Shown: piece by piece, positions 1 through 6,413 of the stretch
Layout of the letters: every line of letters starts with the position of its first letter
Numbering within the stretch: position 1 is the first letter of the stretch
Origin: an uncultured Clostridia bacterium
GTDB lineage: Bacteria > Bacillota > Clostridia > Oscillospirales > Oscillospiraceae
Assembly (NCBI GenBank): GCA_947169005.1
Contig: CAMVOG010000141.1
Span: 1 to 6,448, forward strand
Direction of reading: 5' to 3'
Length of the DNA: 6,448 nt
The notes under the pieces: model-generated
What the model was told of the DNA's origin: nothing
Databases searched by the model: none
What the model saw: the letters and a program-made list of their open reading frames with translations, nothing else
Made by a program: the position numbers and the translations under genes

Positions 1-1
1 C

Positions 2-334
2 CTGGTGACGGCGGCCTGGGTCTTTTTCCGGGCGGACAGTCTTACGGACGCCCTGCGGGTCCTCCGCTCCGTCAGCGGCTTCTTCCTCCATCCCTATGTC
101 CCGGCGCTGTCGCCCCTTGGGCTGGAGCGGGGCATGCTCCTGCGCACCGGGGCCTTTCTGCTGCTCTTCCTTTTGGGGGAGTGGCTCAACGAGCGCAAGG
201 GCTTTTTTGCCTGGCTTTGTCGGCATGACGTGGTCCGTTACCTGCTGTATTTCCTCCTGCTGGCCTATACGGCCATTTTCGGGGCCTATGGCAGCGGCTT
301 CAACGCCCAGGACTTCGTCTATTTCAGATTTTAA
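2..334 (+). CDS. MBOAT-family membrane O-acyltransferase (AlgI/DltB-like), C-terminal part
   Basis: This is the last 110 codons of a gene that begins before the window, ending in TAA at 332-334. The open frame runs in from base 2, and the GTG at 5-7 is internal. The segment WVFFRADSLTDA near the left edge is typical of the C-terminal part of bacterial MBOAT proteins (AlgI, PatA, DltB group). The rest fits as well: a hydrophobic stretch around FLLLFLLGEW, a second around YLLYFLLLAYTAIFG, and an aromatic ending, DFVYFRF. Family members are polytopic inner-membrane proteins that move acyl groups, often acetyl or D-alanyl, across the membrane for transfer to cell-surface polysaccharide or teichoic acid. 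The conserved catalytic His region lies upstream of the window, so activity and substrate cannot be judged. The SGNH-like gene starts 12 nt downstream, which is the usual partnership. The family call is firm; the substrate is unknown. Confidence 0.85.
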   Translation: MVTAAWVFFRADSLTDALRVLRSVSGFFLHPYVPALSPLGLERGMLLRTGAFLLLFLLGEWLNERKGFFAWLCRHDVVRYLLYFLLLAYTAIFGAYGSGFNAQDFVYFRF

Positions 335-346
335 GGAGGCGGCAGC

Positions 347-1345
347 ATGAATAAGAAATTGGCGAACCGCCTCATCGTCGGCCTGCTGCTTCTGGCGCTG
401 CTGCTGGCCTTCTGTTACCGGGCGGGCTTCGTTTTGATGCCGGTGTATACCGCATACGGCTCCGGCTGGAACATGTACCGCCAGGAGCCCGAAAACAGCC
501 TGGACGTGCTGTTCTTCGGCTCCTCCCTCTGTTACTGCGACGTGGTCCCCGCCGCCATCTGGGAGGAGAGCGGGCTCAGCAGCTTCGTGATGGCCGGGCC
601 GGAGCAGACCCCCTCCATGAGCTATTACTATATCCGGGAGGCCTTGAAGACGCAAAGCCCCAAGGCGATCTGCCTGGAGCTGACGGGCTTCTGCTTCAAG
701 CGTTATACGAACTACACCAAGGTAAACGTGGGCTATATGCCCTGGTCGGCGGAGCGGCTGGGCGCGACCTTCTTCGCCGCGGAGCCGGAGGAGAGGGAAG
801 GGCTGCTTTTCCCCCTGTATAATTATCACGAACGCTGGGAGGGCTTTTCGGCGCTCCTGCAGCCGCGGGCCGACGAGAAGCGTGACCCCCTGGCCGGGTA
901 TACCCTCATGGCGGACACCACGTCCCAGACGGAGCGGAAGGAGCGGGAATACACGCTTTCGGAGGAGACCTTTGAGGACAATCTACGCTGGCTGGCCCGC
1001 ATCCGGGACGACTGTGCCCGCCGGGGCGTGCGCCTGATCCTCTTTCAGGTGCCCTCCTGCGCCTGGGTCCCGGAGGAAAAACTGCGCCGGATCGAGGAAA
1101 CGGCCGGGAGCAGCGTAGAGCTTTGGGACTTCAACGCGGAATTTGACGCGCTCGGCCTGGACCTGGAAACGGATTTCTTCGACTTCTTGCATACAAACGT
1201 CTATGGGGCGGTGAAGTTTTCCGCTTGCCTGGCCCGCCGCCTTGCCGAAAGCGGCGTGACGGCGGACGCCCATGACGAGGCCCTTTGGCAATGGCGGGCG
1301 GACACGCTGCATCAACGCATTGACGAGCTGAGCGGCGGTAAATAA
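347..1345 (+). CDS. Membrane-anchored SGNH/DltD-like protein, partner of the MBOAT acyltransferase
   Basis: This 332-residue protein has one N-terminal hydrophobic helix (about residues 9-24) after a short basic start, suggesting an anchor with the remainder outside the cell. A GSS block (FFGSSLCY, residues 56-63) sits where SGNH hydrolases carry the nucleophile, probably Ser60. Near the C terminus, DFLH (Asp279, His282) followed by TNVYG matches the Asp-x-x-His block, so a complete Ser/Asp/His set is visible. A segment around QTPSMSYYY (residues 86-94) resembles the second block of DltD/AlgJ/DUF1574-like proteins encoded beside MBOAT genes. The likely role is passing an acyl group to, or removing it from, a surface polymer. 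AAGGAGG at 333-339 lies 7 nt before the ATG and overlaps the MBOAT stop codon, so translation is probably coupled. The exact family and substrate are inferred; acyltransferase versus esterase cannot be decided from sequence. Confidence 0.7.
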   Translation: MNKKLANRLIVGLLLLALLLAFCYRAGFVLMPVYTAYGSGWNMYRQEPENSLDVLFFGSSLCYCDVVPAAIWEESGLSSFVMAGPEQTPSMSYYYIREALKTQSPKAICLELTGFCFKRYTNYTKVNVGYMPWSAERLGATFFAAEPEEREGLLFPLYNYHERWEGFSALLQPRADEKRDPLAGYTLMADTTSQTERKEREYTLSEETFEDNLRWLARIRDDCARRGVRLILFQVPSCAWVPEEKLRRIEETAGSSVELWDFNAEFDALGLDLETDFFDFLHTNVYGAVKFSACLARRLAESGVTADAHDEALWQWRADTLHQRIDELSGGK

Positions 1346-1389
1346 CGACTCGCTGTCACAAAAAGCGTCGCTGAGCGGATAGATCGTAC

Positions 1390-1395
1390 AGGAGG
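1390..1395 (+). promoter_or_regulatory. Ribosome binding site that decides the start of the third operon gene
   Basis: AGGAGG lies only 2 nt before the ATG at 1398-1400 but 8 nt before the in-frame ATG at 1404-1406. The second spacing is normal for Firmicutes, so 1404 is the preferred start. The two choices differ by only two residues (Met-Lys). Confidence 0.7.
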
Positions 1396-1403
1396 CGATG
1401 AAA

Positions 1404-2261
1404 ATGAAAACAAAGCTGTTCCGCGCTGCTGCCCTTGTTTTCCTGGCGATCCTGGTCCTGCTGCCCCTGATTCCATGGCGACACGGCCCGATCCGCCCGG
1501 TGGGGGAGGGCGTTTACAGAACGGAAAGCTGGGACTATGGCCGCCTGGGGAGCGGGGAGAGCACAGTCTATGAGCTGCGGCTGACGGACGGCCTCCTGCG
1601 CTTCAAGGACGAAAGCCTGGTGCTGCCCCAATTCTATCAAAGCTCCTATGAGGGGGCGGAGGCGCTGCTGGCCCCGCTGCGGGACTGCGTCTATATCGGT
1701 ATGCCATGGTACAGAGAGGAAGGGGCCCTTTACCGCCTGCTGGGCGTGGACCCGGCGGCCTGGGAGCTCCCGGAGGGCCTTGAACTATCCTATACCAATG
1801 ATGACACGCTGGTGTATCTCTATGCCAACGAGGACCGCAGCGTTTTAATGGAGGACGAAAGTCTGCTGTCCTATTCCTTTAGGGACAGAGAACAGAGAGA
1901 TTCGCGAGGCCTTAGCCTGCGCTTCCGGGCAGGGGGACAGCCCATCACGGAGCTGCCCCGAAACGATTTCACGGACCTGCGCCGCGCCAAGCAGCCCGCA
2001 CGCCTGGATATGACGAATCTCCTCTCCTTCCGCTTTGGAGACCTGGATTCCCGCGTCGGCGGCACGGCTCTCTCTATCGTCACGACGGACGCTGAAACGC
2101 CCCAGTACAGGGCCTTCTTCTCCGTGGGCGCGGTAGACTGCTTCCTGACCGCCTGGGGCCTGAGCCCCGAGGATCTGGCTCCCTTCCTCATTTCCGTCGT
2201 TACCTCCACCGAAGGAGACCCCGCCGCCCTTTGGGCCGACCTGCTGAATCACATAGACTGA
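1404..2261 (+). CDS. Unrecognised exported or membrane-anchored protein, third gene of the acylation operon
   Basis: I do not recognise this 285-residue protein. It starts MKTKLFRAAALVFLAILVLL, a basic n-region followed by a hydrophobic helix of about 18 residues and then PWRHG. This is a signal peptide or N-terminal anchor, and no lipobox cysteine is visible. The remainder is soluble, acidic and rich in Tyr, Asp and Leu, with alternating patterns that suggest beta-strands (for example DTLVYLYANED and GGTALSIVTTD). Two cysteines occur, in RDCVYIG and VDCFLTAW. No catalytic motif stands out. It begins 58 nt after the SGNH-like gene on the same strand with no terminator between, and a terminator follows closely, so it is probably the last gene of the MBOAT operon. 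Position suggests an envelope-located accessory to polymer acylation, but this rests on neighbourhood alone. A longer start at 1398 is possible but has poor ribosome-site spacing. Confidence 0.6.
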   Translation: MKTKLFRAAALVFLAILVLLPLIPWRHGPIRPVGEGVYRTESWDYGRLGSGESTVYELRLTDGLLRFKDESLVLPQFYQSSYEGAEALLAPLRDCVYIGMPWYREEGALYRLLGVDPAAWELPEGLELSYTNDDTLVYLYANEDRSVLMEDESLLSYSFRDREQRDSRGLSLRFRAGGQPITELPRNDFTDLRRAKQPARLDMTNLLSFRFGDLDSRVGGTALSIVTTDAETPQYRAFFSVGAVDCFLTAWGLSPEDLAPFLISVVTSTEGDPAALWADLLNHID

Positions 2262-2265
2262 CGTT

Positions 2266-2300
2266 AAAACCCCTTGCCTCGATACGAAGCAAGGGGTTTT
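2266..2300. terminator. Bidirectional intrinsic terminator between convergent operons
   Basis: A perfect 12-bp inverted repeat, AAAACCCCTTGC (2266-2277) and GCAAGGGGTTTT (2289-2300), encloses an 11-nt loop. Inside the loop TCG (2279-2281) can pair with CGA (2285-2287), leaving one C/A mismatch. Because the arms begin with AAAA and end with TTTT, the transcript from either strand has a GC-containing stem ending in a U run. The hairpin sits 4 nt after the + strand stop codon and 41 nt beyond the - strand peptidase stop, so it can serve both. The T run is only four bases, so efficiency is uncertain. Confidence 0.75.
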
Positions 2301-2310
2301 CCGTATACAT

Positions 2311-2338
2311 GAGCCCTGTTGCCTGAGCCCTGCTGCCT
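2311..2338. repeat. Two-copy 14-bp tandem direct repeat beside the terminator
   Basis: GAGCCCTGTTGCCT (2311-2324) is followed immediately by GAGCCCTGCTGCCT (2325-2338), with one mismatch in 14. It occupies most of the space between the terminator and the end of the peptidase gene. It probably arose by slippage; no function is evident. Confidence 0.8.
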
Positions 2339-2341
2339 GCC

Positions 2342-4918
2342 TTACGGGATCACTGGTGTCCAGTACTCCTGGCAGTAGATGTCCGTGATCTTATAGGTGG
2401 CGTTCACGGCGGAGTCGTCGATGGTGACGTTGCTGATTTCGGCGCTGCCATCATAAACGTACTGCTCGCCCAGCATATAGCTGTTCAGATAGGTCCCGTC
2501 GTAGCTGTAATAGTCGCAGACGAAGTCGATCACGTCGCCCGCCTGCAGCTCGGTCACGGTCTTGGCCACGGTCTCGGTCTCGCCGTTCTGATAGTCGCTG
2601 CGCGCCCCGGCGATATAGCCCGTGGGATGCTCACTGTCGAAGACCAGAAGCAGCTCGGCCCGCTCGCCGTTCAGCAGCACCGGGACCCGGCCCGTGATGG
2701 TGTAGCTGTTGCCATCCCGGACGGTGGCGGTGTGGTAATAGGCGACGGGCTGCTGGTCGATGGCCAGCCAGGTGGCGTCGAACTCGCCGATCAGCGCCCC
2801 ATCCTCGGTGAAGGTGAAGACATTGTCCAGGCCCAGGTCGATATAGCCCTCGCCGTCGTCGTAGAAGACACTCAGCTCCAGGTCGTTCACGAGGCTCCAC
2901 TGCTCATAGGAGAGCTTCATGCTGACGCCGTCCCCATCCTGGGTCCAGACCAGGGCGTTGGGGTCAAGCTGATTGGCGCTGATATAGTCCGTCATCCCGT
3001 CCAGGTCCGCGGAGGAGCGGCCGAAGAGGCTGCCGCTGCTCATGAGCCCGGAAAGGAGGGAGCCGATGGCGTCCGAGCCGGAGGAGGTGGCGTAGCTGCT
3101 GCCGCCCAGCAGGGAGGAGAGAGGATTGCCGGAGGCGCCGGAGGCGGACTGACCGCCCACCTCCATGCTGGCAAACTGCTGGATGCAGCGGGAATACTCG
3201 CTGTCCAGGCCGATGGCGTTGTATGTGTTCACGGCGGCATTAACCTTGCCGGTCTTCTGATAGGGGAAGTAGATGGAGAGCCCGTAGGCGTTATTGATGG
3301 AGGAAGAGGTACGGTTGTACTTTACCGCGCTCAGCAGGACCTCTGCCAGAGCCTTGCTCTCCTCGGTGCCCAGGCGGTTGGCCAGGTCAACCAGGTCGAT
3401 CTGGTCGATGCGGCTGGAGGCCGCGAACTCGCGGGTGCCGCCCCGGGCGGAGGAAACGGTTTTGTAGTCCTCGCTGATAAGGGAGGAGGTGCTGCTGGCA
3501 AAGCTCTTGAAGCTGGCAGGCACGGTCTTTTCCAGCTCCGCCAGGTCCACCACGGAAAGGGTGGTGTTCTGCCCGGCGCAGCGCTGGTTGCAGACGGTGA
3601 CGAAGTCGTCCACAATGTTCTTGCCGATCTCCAGGGTGGACATGGAGGTGTTCTTGCCCAGGGCCGTCAGCCAGTTGGTGTAATACCAGCCCACGCCGGG
3701 CTCCGTCTCCTCGGAGGCGATGAGATAGTCGGCGTGCTCGGTGAGCATGAGGGCGTTCTCCAGCGTCGCCATGAGGCAGGCGTCGAAGCCGATGAAGTCA
3801 AAGGTTACGCCCGCGGCCTGCAGGGCGGAGCTGATGCCCGCCAGGCTCATGGAGCCGGAGTTGGGGTTCTTTTCGTCGTAGCCGTAGCCGCTCAGAGAGC
3901 CGCCGCCGTGGTCCCAGAAGATCAGCTCATTGCGGTTGGCGGGGAAATTCTCGGCGCAGAACTGAATGAAGTCCCGCAGGGTGGCGGGCTTCACCATGGA
4001 GTCGGTGCCCGCGTCGGCCACCAGGGTGCGCAGCTTGCCGTCCTTGATCTGATAGATCTGGTTTACGCTGCTGCTGACCACGTTGTTCTGCCACTTTTTG
4101 CAGCCGCCGGTGTAGACGATCAGATTGATATTGTCGGAGAGCGTCGCCGCCAGCATTTCCTGCAGGTCGGCGGTGCCCATGCTGTGCTTGCTCTCCAGGT
4201 CGGTGCCGCACATATACACCATGATGGTGACGACGTCGCGCCCGTTCCCCAGGATCGCGGTGCGCTTGGCCCGGGCCCCGGCGGCCACGGAGGTATTCAG
4301 CTTGCCCACGTTGGCGGTGCTGCTCCAGCCGGAGGATACGCTGCCGAAGCCGGAGGCGCTGGCGGGCATCACGGAGGAGCCGCCGCCCAGCAGAGAGGCC
4401 AGGTCCAGCCCGGAGCCGGTGGAGCCGGTCACGCCCGCGCCGCCGCTGAGAAGGCCGGAGAGGGCGGAGCCGCTGCCGCCGCTCAAAAGCCCGGAGAAGA
4501 GGGAGCCCGTGGCGGAGCCGGAGGAGCTGCCGCTGCCGCCGAAGCCGCTGGAGCTGCTGCCGGTGGAGGAGGAATAGCCGCCGCCGTAGCTGCTGCCGCT
4601 GTCATAGCTCACGTCAGAGCTGCCGCCGCCTCCGAAGAGGCCGCCCAGCCCGGCCCCGCCGCCGCCCAGGACCAGCACGGCGACGATGATGACGACGATG
4701 AGCAGGGGGCTTCTGCCGCCCGCGCGGGTGGGGGTCCCGCCCGTGCTGTAGCCTGCCCGGCCCGTCCCGGCGGGGCGCTGCTGCTGGGGTGTGCCGGGCC
4801 TCCCGGCGTGGCCGTTCTGGCTGCCGACGGGGCCGGTGTTCAGTCCCTCGCCGCGCTTATAAATGCCTTTTCCCCGGCCGGTGACGTTCTTGTCCCGGCC
4901 CTGCGGTCTGTTGTCCAT
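2342..4918 (-). CDS. Membrane-tethered C11 (clostripain-like) cysteine peptidase
   Basis: This 858-residue protein has, in order: a basic Gly/Pro/Gln-rich tail (1-70); one transmembrane helix (about 71-84, PLLIVVIIVAVLVL); a Gly/Ser-rich linker (85-205); a C11 catalytic domain (about 227-580); a second Gly/Ser linker (588-636); and a beta-rich, unrecognised C-terminal region (640-858). C11 hallmarks are TIMVYMCGTDLE (231-242), the catalytic His337 in WDHGGG, and Cys381 in GFDACLMA. Asp379, two residues before the Cys, matches the acidic S1 residue known in PmC11, consistent with cleavage after Arg or Lys. The positive tail predicts N-terminus inside and protease outside. It is much longer than PmC11-type enzymes because of the linkers and C-terminal region. 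AGGAGG at 4929-4934 (+ coordinates) lies 10 nt upstream of the ATG. It follows trkH by 42 nt and is probably co-transcribed. The family is firm; the substrate is unknown. Confidence 0.9.
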   Translation of the reverse strand: MDNRPQGRDKNVTGRGKGIYKRGEGLNTGPVGSQNGHAGRPGTPQQQRPAGTGRAGYSTGGTPTRAGGRSPLLIVVIIVAVLVLGGGGAGLGGLFGGGGSSDVSYDSGSSYGGGYSSSTGSSSSGFGGSGSSSGSATGSLFSGLLSGGSGSALSGLLSGGAGVTGSTGSGLDLASLLGGGSSVMPASASGFGSVSSGWSSTANVGKLNTSVAAGARAKRTAILGNGRDVVTIMVYMCGTDLESKHSMGTADLQEMLAATLSDNINLIVYTGGCKKWQNNVVSSSVNQIYQIKDGKLRTLVADAGTDSMVKPATLRDFIQFCAENFPANRNELIFWDHGGGSLSGYGYDEKNPNSGSMSLAGISSALQAAGVTFDFIGFDACLMATLENALMLTEHADYLIASEETEPGVGWYYTNWLTALGKNTSMSTLEIGKNIVDDFVTVCNQRCAGQNTTLSVVDLAELEKTVPASFKSFASSTSSLISEDYKTVSSARGGTREFAASSRIDQIDLVDLANRLGTEESKALAEVLLSAVKYNRTSSSINNAYGLSIYFPYQKTGKVNAAVNTYNAIGLDSEYSRCIQQFASMEVGGQSASGASGNPLSSLLGGSSYATSSGSDAIGSLLSGLMSSGSLFGRSSADLDGMTDYISANQLDPNALVWTQDGDGVSMKLSYEQWSLVNDLELSVFYDDGEGYIDLGLDNVFTFTEDGALIGEFDATWLAIDQQPVAYYHTATVRDGNSYTITGRVPVLLNGERAELLLVFDSEHPTGYIAGARSDYQNGETETVAKTVTELQAGDVIDFVCDYYSYDGTYLNSYMLGEQYVYDGSAEISNVTIDDSAVNATYKITDIYCQEYWTPVIP
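4436..4507 (-). repeat. In-frame 36-bp tandem repeat in the peptidase linker
   Basis: Two adjacent 36-bp units, about 78% identical by eye, encode two 12-residue units, GSLFSGLLSGGS (138-149) and GSALSGLLSGGA (150-161), which agree at 9 of 12 positions. The units place a Leu-Leu pair in a flexible Gly/Ser background. Similar single motifs recur at residues 171-181 and in the second linker. Confidence 0.8.
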
Positions 4919-4960
4919 TGCGTGTTTACCTCCTGTTTTTGCTGAAAGTGAAGCAGAATT

Positions 4961-6409
4961 CTATCTTTTCCACAGCCGTGGAGCAAAGAGAACCAGAATC
5001 GGATAAATTTCCAGCCGCCCGATGAGCATCGCCAGCGTGAGGACGAGCTTGGAGAAGATGGAGAAGCTGCCGAAGTTCATGGCGGGGCCCACGGCGCTGA
5101 GACCGGGGCCAATGTTGTTCATGCAGGAGACCACCGCCGTGAAGCTGGTCTCAAAGCTCTTGCCGTCCACCGTGACGAGCAGGGTGATGCCCGCAAGCAG
5201 CAGGAAATAGGTGATCATATAGCTGTGCACGGAGCTGACGGTTTCCTCGTCCAGCACTTCACCGTCCATGTGGATGAGCCGCACGGAGTTGGGGTGCAGC
5301 ACCTTATACACAGAGCGGCGAGCCGCCTTCAGCATCACCAGCACGCGCACCACCTTGGCCCCGCCGCCGGTGCTGCCCGCGCAGCCGCCCATGAACATGA
5401 GCAGCAGCAAAATCATGCGGGAGAGCTGGGGCCAGCGGTCAAAGTCCACGGTGGAAAAGCCCGTGGTGCTCACGATGGAGGCCACCTGGAAGGCGGCGGC
5501 CCGCAGCGCCTCGCCAAAGCCGGCGAAATAACGGAATACGTTTGCCGTAATGAGCGCGACGGCGACGAAAACGATGACGCCGTAGAGCCGCAGCTCTTCA
5601 TTCTTCAGGGCCTGGCGGAGCTTGCGCAGGATCAGCAGATAGTAAATGTTGAAATTCACGCCGAAAAGCAGCATGAATATGGTGATGACCCATTGGCAGA
5701 AGGGATTGAAGGAGGCAATGGAATCGTTATAGATGCCGAAGCCGCCGGTGCCCGCGGTGCCGAAAGCGGTGCAGATGGATTCAAAGACCGTCATGCCCCC
5801 GCCGACCAGCAGGAGAAACTGCACGAGCGTCAGCGCAATGTAAATGGCGTAGAGGATCATGGCAGAGGAGCGCATGCGGGGCACGAGCTTGCTGATGCGG
5901 ATGCCGGGGCTCTCCGCCCGCAGCAGGTGCATGTTCTCGCCGCTGTCCTTGCCCGTGAGGGGGCTCAGCGCCAGCACGAAGACCAGCACGCCCATGCCGC
6001 CCAGCCAATGGGTGAAGCTGCGCCAGTAGAGCATGCCCTTGGAAAGCGCCTCCACGTTGGAGAGGATCGAGGCCCCTGTGGTGGTGAAGCCCGAGACCGT
6101 CTCAAAGAGGCAGTCGATATAGCTGGGGATGTAGCCGCCGATCAGAAAGGGGAGGGCCCCCAGGGCGGAGACCACGATCCAGGTGAGGCCCACGGTCACG
6201 AAGCCCTCCCGGGCGTTGAAGCTCTGCCGCTTTCGTTTCAGCAGCAGGGAGGGAACGCCCACAGCCGCCATGATGAGGATCGTCACGGCAAAGCCGACAG
6301 CCCCGCGCCCATCGTGGGTAACGAGGCAGATCAGCAGGGCGGGCAGCATAAAGGCCGCCTCCACCGCCACGATTTTCCCGATAATGTTCAGGATCATTTT
6401 TCGGTTCAT
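4961..6409 (-). CDS. trkH: TrkH-type potassium uptake subunit
   Basis: This 482-residue polytopic membrane protein is of normal TrkH length and appears intact. It shows the four pore-loop repeats of the Trk/Ktr/HKT superfamily: SGFTTTGAS (106-114), AFGTAGTGGFG (215-225), SIVSTTGFST (311-320) and NNIGPGLSAVGP (431-442), each with the filter glycine. A Gly-rich stretch, GGCAGSTGGGAK (341-352), corresponds to the intramembrane gating loop of the third repeat. Known TrkH proteins form a dimeric K+ pathway in the cytoplasmic membrane, controlled by a ring of the nucleotide-binding subunit TrkA. The ATG is 4 nt after the stop of the upstream gene, probably trkA. AAGAGGT at 6418-6424 (+ coordinates), inside the end of that gene, gives an 8-nt spacing, so translation is likely coupled. 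KtrB is a related alternative, but length and motifs fit TrkH better. Confidence 0.9.
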   Translation of the reverse strand: MNRKMILNIIGKIVAVEAAFMLPALLICLVTHDGRGAVGFAVTILIMAAVGVPSLLLKRKRQSFNAREGFVTVGLTWIVVSALGALPFLIGGYIPSYIDCLFETVSGFTTTGASILSNVEALSKGMLYWRSFTHWLGGMGVLVFVLALSPLTGKDSGENMHLLRAESPGIRISKLVPRMRSSAMILYAIYIALTLVQFLLLVGGGMTVFESICTAFGTAGTGGFGIYNDSIASFNPFCQWVITIFMLLFGVNFNIYYLLILRKLRQALKNEELRLYGVIVFVAVALITANVFRYFAGFGEALRAAAFQVASIVSTTGFSTVDFDRWPQLSRMILLLLMFMGGCAGSTGGGAKVVRVLVMLKAARRSVYKVLHPNSVRLIHMDGEVLDEETVSSVHSYMITYFLLLAGITLLVTVDGKSFETSFTAVVSCMNNIGPGLSAVGPAMNFGSFSIFSKLVLTLAMLIGRLEIYPILVLFAPRLWKR

Positions 6410-6413
6410 AGGC

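Noticed and set aside
5..7. GTG as a start codon for a complete 109-residue protein
   Set aside because: The frame is open to the left edge, no ribosome site is visible, and the sequence aligns with the interior and C terminus of MBOAT proteins, so the gene is cut by the window edge.
1320..1348. Possible promoter before the third operon gene: TTGACG at 1320-1325 with an AT-rich patch around 1339-1345
   Set aside because: At a 17-nt spacing the -10 position reads TAACGA, a poor match, and the better AT patch is too close. It is not enough to call a promoter.
1327..1378. Direct repeat GCTGAGCGG at 1327-1335 and 1370-1378
   Set aside because: Nine bases in GC-rich DNA, with the first copy inside the coding sequence. 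No symmetry or further copies suggest an operator.
2627..4945. A 772-codon open frame on the + strand opposite the peptidase gene
   Set aside because: It is in codon-for-codon register with the peptidase frame, where stops arise only opposite TTA, CTA or TCA codons, which are rare in this GC-rich gene. The predicted protein is low-complexity Gly/Ala/Val/His without motifs, while the - strand frame has a clear C11 domain.
4940..4955. Small hairpin (TGCT/AGCA) between trkH and the peptidase gene
   Set aside because: A 4-bp stem with an 8-nt loop is too weak for a terminator, and no U run follows on the - strand.
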